Positions 1 through 12,400 of a stretch of 34,643 nucleotides of DNA are shown piece after piece. How positions within the stretch are numbered: position 1 is the first letter of the stretch; every line of letters starts with the position of its first letter. This stretch comes from Planctomycetota bacterium. Its GTDB lineage: Bacteria > Planctomycetota > UBA8742 > UBA2392. The notes beneath the pieces were generated by a model. It did no database searches, was not told the DNA's origin, and was given only the letters and a program-made list of their open reading frames with translations. The DNA lies in the NCBI GenBank assembly GCA_020848275.1, contig JADLAK010000026.1, forward strand, positions 1-34,643. Direction: 5' to 3'. The translations under genes were made by a program, and so were the position numbers.

Positions 1-487
1 AATTGTTCGACGGAAAACAGACCCGTCGCAGCAAGTTAGGACCAACTAGCGACATTCATGCTACAGGAAAAAGGACTGTCGGAAATCAACGGTAGCCGTG
101 GAATGAAGTCTGGAAGCCGGTTTCAAGTCACATTACGAAGTGATGTTTCGAATGCAGCGCACGTCAGCAATGACAAAAACATGGCTGAATAAATGTTTAG
201 ATGTTTTTTGCTCGCCCCCGATTGATGGGGTATAGGTCTTTCACCACCTGACACAACATCCGGGATGCTGCGACACTTTTCGTCGCCGGAACGGGCAGTC
301 CAACCAAAGAGAACCGCAATGAAAAAGGCAACCACCTGCGCTGGAGAAGTTGTGTCGCGGCACCAACGGCTCAACCTGCGCCGCACCGCTGGCGACCGCC
401 GGGCGAAGCGGCCCCGTCGCCGCATGAGATAGATTGAAACGCTGCTCAAACAACGACCACAAACGACAAAACCTTGGGATCCAATCC
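1..487. other. Region upstream of the giant Rhs gene
   Basis: No convincing large gene lies in this stretch. It is less GC-rich at its left end than the chromosomal genes further right. It contains a 37-codon basic reading frame (listed separately) and should hold the promoter of the Rhs gene, but I cannot assign -35/-10 boxes with confidence. A weak CCCC/GGGG inverted repeat lies near 213-230. No tRNA-like or attachment-site sequence matching the right border of the element is visible here, so the left end of the element is not in the window. Confidence 0.5.
319..432 (+). CDS. Possible 37-aa basic leader peptide
   Basis: This is a short frame that starts with ATG AAA AAG, is preceded by a purine-rich AAAGAG, and ends at TAG 55 bases before the Rhs ATG. 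The peptide is rich in Arg/Lys, especially in its last 20 residues, and matches no family I recognise. It could be a leader or translational-coupling peptide for the Rhs gene, but a frame of this length can easily occur by chance in such DNA. No motif or membrane segment supports it beyond the start context. Confidence 0.2.
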   Translation: MKKATTCAGEVVSRHQRLNLRRTAGDRRAKRPRRRMR

Positions 488-3400
488 ATGCAACGCTTCC
501 TGCTAGTCGCACTCGCCGTTCTCTTCGCCAACTCGCTGTCCGCGCTGACTGTTTCGGGCGACATCACGACAGACACGACTTGGACGTATCTTGACTCGCC
601 GATTACCTTGGACCCAGCGGGCGCAAGTGGCGGCACGATCAAAGTACGCGCCGGCAAGACGCTGACCATCGACAGCACAGGCGGCGCAGTCATTGTCCAA
701 TGGAATGAGGACTGCGATCTGCAAATCGGCAATGGCTCCGGGGACGATGGCAATCTGGTCATCAAGGCGGCCAGCGGTGCCATCACATTCAAAGTGCATG
801 ACACAGGAAACATTCGCATCGACCCGTACGGCAGCATTACGTTTTCAAACACCACCGCAACGACGACCTTCACCGAGCTCACGGCTTCAAACGGATGGGG
901 CGCGCTGGTATTTGAAGCGGGTCAAACAAAACAATCGGCACTGAAGAAATGCGCGTTTACCGCCGGAGGTGGGGACAGCAAAGATGGAGCTATCGTTGTA
1001 GAGAACAGCGCCTCCTATGTTCCAACCTTGGAGAACCTCACGTTTACGGGATGCACCACATCCGCAATTCACCTGAAGGGCAATGGCATCAACGTCCTGA
1101 AGGAAGGCAATCTCATTCTGCCCTTCGACGTTAGCTCCACGACGTACGTACTTTTCCTCGACGCTGTGGCATCGACAGCAGTAACTATTCGATTCCCCGA
1201 CGTCACTACTCCGGCTTCGCCAGAAGCCAGGCTCGATGGCACGTGTCAGGCCGGCGACAGCAGCAACACTTCGCACTGGCGATTCGACGATGACTGGACA
1301 TTCAAATGCGCCTCGGGCTCCAAAGTTCAGGCGGTCAATGGATCCGTGTGGGGCACAACCGAGTCGCAACCGAAATTCCAGGCGATCTCCGGCTCTGGAT
1401 ACACGGACTGGGATGGTCTCGTAGACGACAGCACAACCAAGGCCAACCTCTTCGGCGACGTCGGGCCGTTCGCTTACCTCGAAGTCCGCAACGCAAGCAT
1501 GGGCATTGATCTGAACAAGGGCACTTCCTACGTGCCAGTCACGGGCTATCAGACAACTTGGCGCTTCCCTGGCTTGATCGTCAAGAAGTGCGACACGGGC
1601 ATCCGCGTCCGCACGTTTATCGATACATCTGATGAGGATGCCGGCTACACCACGACTCTGGACGGCGCCACGATCGGCGACTCAAACTCATCCGACAACT
1701 GCAGTACCGCCTGTGTAACGCTTGACTACGGGCGACTGATACTCAGCAACTGTCTGCTCAAGGGAGCGGTTACCGATTGCATTGACGTCGGAACGGAATC
1801 TTCCGCGCTCACCAGCAAGGTCACCGTTCGAGACTGTAGAATCTCTGGCTCCGCCACCACGCCCGGCAATACCGCTATCAATCTTAAATCCACACAAGGC
1901 AAAGGTGTTGCCTTGATAGAGCGCACCACTATTCAGGGCTACAACCGCGCCATCGCGTTCACCCAGAGCAGCAACTACAACCCCATTCGTACGCTGACAG
2001 CCAAGCGCAGCTTCATCACGTGCAACGTAGCCACGTCGTCTAACTCTTCCGGCACTGGAATTGACGTTCAGGTGCAGAGCAACCAGCAAACTTCGCCTTG
2101 CTCGGTATCGATCGACGACTGCACTATATTAGCCGTGCCCAAGGATGGTAGCGGAACGGCACGAGGATTGTGGTGTCAGGACCTAAGCAGCTATTCGACA
2201 ATGACCGTGCGCCGCACCAACATCGATTCTTGCACAGATTACGGTGTGCATGTAATTAGCGCAGCCACCAACACGTGCCAATACACCTTTGACGAATGTT
2301 CATTCACAGCTAACGGCGGAACCGCAGCCACCAATGAAGGCGGGATTTTCGATGTTCGGACACAAAATGCAAAGATCGTTGCCAAGCACTGCACCTTCGC
2401 CGGCAACTATCCCTGGGGTGTTTCGGACGGCTACGATACAGCTGATGCAGACGCAACTTACTGTTATTGGAATGACAGCTCGGGCCCAAGCTACGCCGGA
2501 CCAGGAACAGGCGAAGCCGTCACCCTCAATGTTGACTTCACTCCATTTCTAACTGCGCCTTACTTCAATTCTCTGATCGGTGGCAGCCCGGCAAGCGCAT
2601 CCACATGGGACGTCAAAGAAACAAGCACAACCGATGCGGAAAATCTGCACGTCATTGCGAACCGGCCTTATTTCGTTTGGACGTTCGCGAGCGATTTCAC
2701 CGGCGATACGCAGGCTTCGTATGAGATCGATGTTTCAACCAATCCCGCATTTGGTGCCGGTACTTTTAGATGGGATGGCAGCAAAACCGCCGAAACGACT
2801 AATGCGTATGCCCAATACCCGGCGACCGGCGGAAGCGTTTTGAGTCTCGACGATGGTGTGGTGTACTACGCCCGCATTCGTCTTTGGAACCAAGATGATC
2901 GCGTGGGTCCGTGGCGATATGTAACGTTCCGAATGAATACGGCACCCGGGACCGTCAGTGGTGGCTCGCCAACTGGTGGCGGCACCATTGGCGACGCAAC
3001 ACCCCAACTGCAATGGGACCGGGCGTTCAATACTGATCCAGAAGAGGACCCGCTTCACTATTACGTGCAGGTCGATACCACGACAAACTTCAACTCTGGA
3101 AACTTGCGAACTATCGACACCGCCGTATCCTTGGGCACCGGAGGTTCCTTCGATTATTCGACCGATGGAGGAACAACTTGGCTGACCGCACCTCTGGATG
3201 GCATTCCCGCTCCCAGTTCCGGTAATTACCGGGTCCGGTTGACACTGCCGCACACCTATCCCAATGCGTTGGGCACCCTGACCAACACAACATGGTATTG
3301 GCGCGTCAAAGCCAACGACCGTTTCGAACAATCCGCCAGTTATTCGTCCAACTACAACTTCGTTTTGACACGGAAATACAACCTTAGCGGAAGGCTGACG

Positions 3401-6400
3401 ACGGTGGGCGGCGGGAACCCGGGGTCCGGTGAAGAAATCCTGGTTCGCATCAATGGGGCCGCAGCCACAAAGACGGGCAGCAGCGATACCAATGGCAGTG
3501 GCGATTTTACTTTCCAGATGACGAGTGACGCCAAGGTCGGAGATACGCTGGTCCTATATCTGAACAGAGCCGGCGGTTCACCCAACAAGTGTGCTCGCGT
3601 CGTCCACTTCACCGGTGCGGACATGTCGGGCCTTGATCTGCGCGAAGAACGGGCTTACGTACAACAAGGACTCAGCAGTAAATCGGTCACCAACACCGAC
3701 TTTGCTGGCGACAGCGGAGACGACGCCGACATTCCGTGGACCGAGACGTCGGGAGCGGTGGCGTTCGACTTTGGAACCAGCACAGATGGCGAAATTTACG
3801 TGTTGGGTCAGTGGAATTGTTCAGGATCGGTAACCGCGACGGCGAACAACCCGCTGCTGCGCGTCGAGGCCGGTGGATCCCTCGTTACGCAGGGACAGGC
3901 CGTCTCGACATACGACCTAGAGGTGGACGGTACGCTTGAGGTCAATGGCGGCAGCCTTTTCACCGTCACAAACAGCGCCGACTGCGATGAGACGCTTAAG
4001 GTATTTGATTCAACCTTCCGGTTGCAGAAAGCCAGCACGGGCATCAATTTGACGATCAGTCGTGTATTTCAGGCCCAAAATTCAACCTTTGACGTGAACA
4101 CGGGCGGCGTCTCCACACTGACCTTCAATGGCGGCTATCCAAGTGATGTTGTTTTGGTGGATTGCGTCGGGTGCGTCTTTTCCAAGGTGGGCGTAGTATT
4201 CGAAAATGACGCGCGCCTGGTGCAGTTCAACTACAACACGTTCAAAGACGGCATTTCGACCCGTCACATTTATTGGAAATGCACCGAGATCCAGAGCACA
4301 ACAATCATGCGCGGCATCCAGTTCGACTACTCGTTGACTCAGGGTAGTCAGTACAACGTCGAAGCGACGACGGACAGCGGGATTAGGATATTGACGATGC
4401 TTGCGTGCGGCGGCGTGCGCGCCGGTGAGACGTACGATGGTTCCGGTGGCGGCGATGGCAACGTCGTCTGGATTACGCTGCCAGTCCTCGATGTGAAAGT
4501 TTCCACCGGATACAACTCAGCCACGTCACCTAACGGCGTCAACCGCGTTGAATGGACGCGCGATGACCAGGCGGACATCAGCACGCTCGGATATAACGTC
4601 TACCAATCCCGAATCGTTGACGGCGGAAAGTGGACCAGCGTCACCTATGACGGCGGCACGAACAAGACAACCTTCACCAACACGGGTGCAAGTTTCACGA
4701 GTTTTGTTGCGGTCAATGATCAGTTCTATCCCAGATTCACCAGTACAACCAAACTTACGGTTACGGACGTATCCTCTGACTACGTCAAAGTCAGCGGAAA
4801 TCAAACTTCTGCAGGGTCTGTGGACGATCTGTACTCGTTCTTCGTACGGGTCAACGGTTCGCTTCTGTCCGGTTCGACAGTCGCGCAGAATGCCGCAAGC
4901 TTGGTGAACAACACGAAGTACTATTATTACGTCGCTATCGACGATAGCAGCGAAGACGCTCCTTCCAATCGCATACGCTCCAATCAAGTTAGCGTGACAA
5001 CCCCAAATGCAGCCGCCTCGATCAGCCTGCTCGCCCCGAACAGTGGCGCGCAGAACACAACCGCCGCGGTGACAGTAGTGGGCAAAGGTACGCATTGGGA
5101 CGGGTCGGCAACGCTGACCATCTCGGGAACCAACGTCACGGTCAATGACACGATCTTCCTGAGTCCAACATTGGCGCTGACCGACTTCACCATCGCGTCG
5201 GGTGCCAGCACCGGCGCGCGCACGGTCACCGTTACGCGCAATGACGTCTGGACGATTTCCACGTTCGACGAATCCGACACGGAAACCTTCACCATCAATG
5301 GCGCCGCCAACGAGGACCGTCCCACGGTCGCTTTCGTGACTACCGGCGGGGCAATTGCCGAGAACGCCAACACCGCCGGCGTATTCAAGATCCGTTGCAG
5401 CTTCACCACCAACGGCGGCGGCAACATCGACACGGCAACGTTTGAGTTTTATGCAAGTCGCACCGTGCAGGTTGACGGCTCACCCGTAACCACCGTTGAT
5501 CCCGGCAACAACCTCGGCCAGGGGGCCAACAGCATCTTTGACGGCGTCAGCGACAACCTGAGTACAAGCTACGCGCTGTGCAACATCGAGCAGACCAGCA
5601 ATGACGGCGAGGAGCTATTCTCAACCGGCGAATACACCGTCTATGCACGCGTTGGAAACGTCAATGGTCGTTATTCTGATTGGGTCTCACGTCGTTTCTA
5701 TGTTGAAGGCGCAGGGGCAAGCGTCGCGAAGACCACCACCCTCCTTAAGCAGGGTGACACAAATGTGCAAGTTGCCATCACGAGTAGCGCTGCTTTTTCC
5801 GGAACTATCGATGGAGTAAGTTTCGGGGCAAACATCGCAACCGTCAGCTTTACAAAGAACAACGACTCATCGATTTATGCTTACGTCAGTGTTGACCAGC
5901 TTGCTGAGTGTGGTCCCAGAACTTTCACAGTAGATAGGGCTTCGGGCACAGATCCGGTAGGCATTGTCGTGGTCGAATACCCGACCAACATTCTGCCGAC
6001 CACGACCAATGCGGAACCCAACCGAAATCCCGCCATCGGCGGCGTCAATGTGTTCCTCAAGAACGGCGCTTTCTTCAAGAGCGAAACCGACATCGCGACT
6101 CGTGGCCGCATGATGGGCATTTCCTGGTCGCGCTTCTACCGCAGCGACATCACGTACAATGGTCCGCTCGGGCAAAAATGGGTTGGCCACTATTACCAGC
6201 GAGTAGTCTTCGAGGAAGGCGGCGGTGGACCGGGCGGTGATCCTGATAATATTCACTGGTACACGCCCGATGGCCGGAAGGAGACATTCTCTGGCAATCA
6301 ATTCGATGCCCCAGCCGGCGTATACGTAAAGGCAACACGCGATACCACCTATTCGACGATAACGTTGACCGACCGCCATGGCTTTCGGTGCGTTTTCAAC

Positions 6401-9400
6401 GCCCAAGGTCGCTTGTGGAAGTGTATCGACCGCAACGGGAACACATCCACCTGCGCGTATAACTATGCCGGCCAGCTAACAACCATCACCGACGACCGCG
6501 CAAAGACCTACAACGTCATCTATCACACGCACGGCCGCGTGGACCGCGTCCAGGACAAGGTGTGGGACACGGGCTTGCCCCGCGAAGTTGAGTATGATTA
6601 CGACAGCTACGGCGACCTGCGCGAGCAGAAGGCGCCCACCACGCCACGCTATGACGGCTCGCCGCTGCCGCGCATCACCTACGGCTATCGTTATGACTCT
6701 TCGCACCGCATGACCGCATGCATCAATCCACGCGAATTTGCCCAGAGCGGCAATCCGACAGCCTATCTGGAAAACCAGTACGAAAGCGGGAAGGTCGTCA
6801 ATCAACGGTTGGGCGAACCGGACCAGTGGATCTACATCCGCTACGAGAGCGGCACATTGATTCGCATCGTTGACCGCCGTGGCTTGCGCACCGATTACAC
6901 GATTGACGGAACTGGCCGCGCAACGGCAGTGAAGCGGTTCACCGACTTCTGGACGGTGGACACAGACGACCCGATTGATCATTCCGTCAAGACAGGCGCC
7001 GGAACAAAAGTTCGCGCCAGTGATCCAACGTCATTCGACACGACGTTCACGTACAACGGGGACAACGAGATCACCAGCGTCCTCTATCCGCGCGGCAACA
7101 AAGTAACTTACGCCTATCCTAACGGCACGTCGCAGACCAACGGCACGGCCACTTCGTGCAGCGCAAACGTCCTGACCAAGACCGGAGCTGGGTGGACCAC
7201 CAATGCGTTCGTGGGCATGACGTTGCGAATGGGCCCGGCTTCCAACCGCATGTATTACCTGATCGTTTCGAACACCAGCACAACGATTACGGTTGATCCC
7301 GCATTCAGCCTGTCGGGCGACGGCTGGGGCGCAAGCACCTACAATGTCTTCGACCAGTCATCAGATCCACTGGCCGCGGGCAACGTCCTCACCGTCACGC
7401 GTTCCGACGAAGGCTTGGGCAGCGAATCAGACATCGTCACGACCTACACCTATGAACCCCGCTATCAGTTCGTCAAGACAGTCAAGAACCCCCGCAACTA
7501 CACGACGACCTACACCTACGACTACGAAGACACCGCGCTTCAGACGGACAAGTACGCGGGCAACTTGGTCAAGGTCACGTCGCCAAACATTGACGCGGGC
7601 CAGCCCAGCACCCAGAGCATCGTCACCCGCACGACATACAACCAGTACGGTCAGCCGGTCGGCACGGTGGACGGTGAGGGCAACGTCACGCATTTCAAAT
7701 ATTATGATGCCGGCGCGCGCGACGGCTTCCTGTACCAAGTCGTAAATGCTTACGGTGCTCTCGACCTCACCAGCGAGTTCGACTACAACAACGTCGGCAG
7801 CATGATTGCCACGTGGCCCGCCCGCGCCTTTGAATCTGGCGCTACCAAGGATGACTTTAAGACTGTCTACGAGGTGAACGAACTCGACCAGACGTGGCAC
7901 ACTACCGGCCCCAAGCTGCGAATCGGAGGCAGCGACAAGCTTGACGTTTATCGTTACTTTGACGCCAACGGCAATGTGACGCACGCCTTCCGCGAATATG
8001 TCAACGATGCTGGCAGCGAACCGTCAGCACCATCCGATGTCCTCGATCCAACAAGCTTCAGCAAGTCATCTTCGCCGATGGCAGCGACTTGGGTTGAAGC
8101 CAACACCGTTTACAACCTCCTGAACTATCCAACGGAGCGCACCCTGGATGCTGTCGCGGGCAGCACCGTCACTCGCCTCACCAGCCAGACAATTTACGAT
8201 GCCAACTACAACGTCGTGCAAGGCATTTCGCCGCTCGGCAATCGTTCGGCGACGGTCTATGACGAGCGCGACATGATTTTCCAGAGCATCGCGGGCGAAT
8301 ACTCCGACGTGCGCGCTGTGTTTGAGTCCGACTATGACCATAACGGCAACCTGAAATTCTCCCGTGACGCGCTGGATAACCAGACCGAGTACTCCTACGA
8401 CGGTTTTGATCGCACCACGATCGTCAAGGACCCTGCGGGCAACGAGCGCAAAAGCTATTACGACGCAAACAGCAACGTCATCAAGTCCGAAGCTTACGCA
8501 GGCGCCGTCGGTGGCACACTGCTAGCATGCTCGGAAGGCTTCTTTGACGAGATTGACCGCGCCTACAAGTCGCGCCGCCTGTTCAATAACTACGCAGGTG
8601 TGCCCGCTGGCGACGGCTACTCGGACAGCATTACCTTGTTCGACAAGAATAGCCGTGTCAGCAAGAGCACTGGCGACAACGGAGCGTCCTTCTATCGCTT
8701 CTATGACGCGGCGAGTCGAACGCTTTATACGCGCGATGCAGTCGGTAACGAAGTCCACTTCGAATACAACGCCGGGGGAGCGGCCACGAAGTCCACATAC
8801 CGCGAAATCAATTACAAGAACGGCGTTTGCGAAGTCAGCCATGAGTCCAGCTCTTACGACTACCTCAACCGCCGCCTGAAGTTCCAGGACCGACGCTATA
8901 ACGCTTCCACGAAGGACACCGAAATCGACTGGAAGTACGACGGTTGGGGCCGCGTCACGCAAACCACCGACGCTGACGGCACCACGACGGACATGATCTA
9001 CGACCTGTTGTCGCGCTCCGTCCGCACCACCCGCAAACCCAGCGGCACAGACTCCACCTGGATCATCACCGATAACAACTATGACGATGACAGCCGCGTC
9101 GTCATGCGCACGATTTGGGAAACCGGCGACGACACCACGCCGACCAACCCGCAAGACACCACCTATCAATACGACGAGCGTGGTCGCATGACCCTTCTGC
9201 GGCGCGCAGACGGCGACATCTGGACTTTCAGTTATGACGCCAACTCCAACCGTCTTGGCTGGACAGATCCCTTAGGCACCGCTGTCACGGACACTTACGA
9301 CAACCGCAACCTGATTGCCTATCGCAACATTAGCCGGGGTTCAACCGTCAAAGGCGCGACCTACGAGTCCTACCAGTTCGACGGCCTCGGTCGTCTGCAA

Positions 9401-12400
9401 TCATGCTCCAACTATGATGGCAGCAAGCTCATCTCGGCCTCGAGCTGGCAGTACAACACCCTCTCCCAGCCCGAACGCCTGACTCAAACCATCTGCAAGA
9501 GCGACGGCGCGGTGCTCGGCACCTACACCACCGGCTGCGAGTTCGACGGCTCCGGCTTCAACACGGCTCTGATTTACGCCTCCGGCCGCGTCATCCGCAA
9601 CCAACCTGATGCGCTCAACCGGCTCATGGCCACCACCGACGACACCAACGACGAGCAGCTCGCGGCCTACGTGTACGCCGGGCCTCATCGCTTGGTCATG
9701 CGCACGTTCAACTGTGGCGACAGCAGCCACACCATGCGCACCAATTACGAATACGAATCCTCTGGCTGCGGCTGTGGCGGCTTCTCGAGCTTCTGCGAAA
9801 AAGTTGAGCACGTGCGGCTCAATGGCAGCAACACGGAAATCCTGTTCTCGACCGAGCGCCGTTACGACAAGGTCGGCAACGTCACCGCCGAGCGCGTCAA
9901 CCACCAGGGCGCCGTGGGCTCGGTCTATCGCTACGATGACGCTTATCGCCTGACCACGGTGTTCACGGGCACCGACATGTACAGCGGTAATCTTGACACC
10001 TACGCGGGCGGCACTGATCCAACGGCCTTCGGTTCCAAGCGCACTTACAACCTCGACACTCGCGGCAACCGCACGGGTTCAGACGGCGTCGCCGAGGAGG
10101 ACGACCAGGCCAACCCAATCAAGGACACCAACTTCACCGTCGGCGGCAGCGGCACCCAGGCCGAAATCAACGCCCGCTTGATGAACGTTTACACCAGCAT
10201 CGACGGCGACAGCTTTACCTATGACGCCGCCGAGCAGATGACCCATGACCCGTCAACTGGCCTCTATCACGCTTACGACTACAAGGGCCAGTTGATACTG
10301 ACCGACGACGAATCAGATTTCTCAATTCCTGAACGTCGCTACGGCTACGACAACCAGGGCCGCCGCAAAGTTGAAGAAATCTGGTACGAAGCCAGCGAGC
10401 ACAACTATGCCAACGTCGTCACCACGGACTTCCCCGTCTGCGAAAGTTGCAACTGCAACTCAACAGGAACGTTCACAGCGGGCGATGCCACGCTGGACGG
10501 CTCCACCGGCACCGTGATGTCCACCATCGACACCATTCTTGGCCAGGGAGCAGCGGTTTCCAGATCGGGCAACGCGGTGCATCCCGCCACGGCGGCCACC
10601 GTCAGAGGCGGCAGCCTCGCCGGCAACAGCATTGTGATCGAGGCCTATGACACCAACACGATCAGTCCGACCTATCTCTACCGCTGCGAAACCATCAGCG
10701 GCAGCCTCGCCGGCACGCTGGATGCTACCGCACTGCGCACCCACGAATACATCTACGATGAATTCGGCAAGACGGCCAACGTGCCGATCCTGTACGACAT
10801 GACCGATGACCGCATCACGGGCGTGACTAATGACGGAACCTACACCGTGATTGGAACTAGCGTTACTCTGACCGCCGACGCCCTCCTGGGCCGCGAAATC
10901 AGTGTGTGCCGTCCCGCCGCCGCGTCTAACCGCGTGGCGACAGGCCGCATCATTGACAACAACACCAGTCAGATCTTCGTCATGGACCCCTCCGCGGATG
11001 TGTATAATGCGCTCAACGCACAGGTGCAGGGGTTCGTCGTGCTCGACCTCGTGGACGCTAATGAGTATCGCGCGGCGGGAACCTGGACCCAGGCGCCGAC
11101 TTACAATACGCCGACCGCGGGGCGGACGCGCTTCTACGATGAACTTGCCGCGCAACTTGATGCATCGGACATCGGCCACTGGCTGTGCGCCGACATCACT
11201 GCGGCGGGAGGCACCTATACCGGCTGGTTCCCGGTGGTCGCCATTGGCGACACGTGGGTCGAGGTTACCGGCAACAAGACCTCAGGCGTCACCACCGGCG
11301 ACACCTACATGATCTGCGACCAGCCCTACCCGACCTTCAGCAGCGGCAACGACCGCTGGTCCTACAGCGGCACCTGGTCGGAGGACGCGGTCTGCACAAA
11401 CGGCGTGACTGATCTTGTGGATGATCAAGCGACGTTCGTGTACTTCCAGTCGGGCTGTATCCTGATACCGGATATTACCAAGCCCGCGATGTACGCGATT
11501 ACGACAAACGGTGGCGGCACGGTGAGTGTCAACGCTGACTTGAGTGCCATCATTACGGCGGGCATGCAGTACCGAATCCTGTGCGCGCCAGGCGTCTCAG
11601 GCGATACGGGTGCGCTGGCATCGCCCAGCGACCTCGGAAACAAGAGCAACAAGGACGGCGGCTCGCGCTATCTCTGGATGGGTTACCGCTACGACGCGCC
11701 GATGGTGGGCGTCTACGTGAACCCCGGAGCCGGTCTTGGCATCTATGGCGAACAACCCGGAACTAGCGAACTGGGCAGCTACTACTGCTGGAATCGAATT
11801 TACAGCCCGCACTTGGGCAGATGGACGACGCCTGACCCTGCGGCGTCACCATGGTGGAATTTGCAAGACTATTGTGATTCGGCACCGCTCCAGTCGTCTG
11901 ATCCTGTCGGACTCGCGACGGACAAGCCTGAAGGTGAGTATCGTGCCGACATCAAAGAAACCCAACTTCCTAAAGGTACTCCTTCGAACGACACGCCACC
12001 TGTTGCGGGCGTAAGGGACACCGTCACTTCGATGGGAATCACCGTGTATTTTGCTCCAAAACTGCCGGAAGCACCGTGGACCTTTTTGGAAGATGGATAC
12101 ATTTATGGTGAAAGAACGGACACTCTTTGTGCGTCCTCGCAGAAGGTCACTTATTGGCGTAAGTATGAACGGACACGAACTGGAACATTCAATGTGTATC
12201 GATCTTACTTGATCCGGCGTTTCATTACTGGGGTCGCCGGGAAGCAGTACCACGCAAGTTGGACAGAATATGCACTCCTGTACTCGGTTGAAGGTAAATT
12301 GTATGAAATTGCTACCGACTCTTGGGAATACCTAGCATATGTCTGGATCTGCACAATCAATCCACCTGGTCGCGACGATACTAAGAAAATGGGAGAAGTT

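Noticed and set aside
1..60. AATTGTTC at the window start, which also occurs just before the att fragment (20790-20797)
   Set aside because: Only 8 bases match and the tRNA part does not follow; not evidence for the left attachment site.
434..487. TTG 434 as start of the Rhs gene
   Set aside because: The added 18 residues are charged and would bury the signal peptide; ATG 488 gives a normal one.
9401..11179. Several long minus-strand frames opposite the Rhs shell
   Set aside because: Periodic codon bias of the YD repeats creates open antisense frames; none has a start context or motif.
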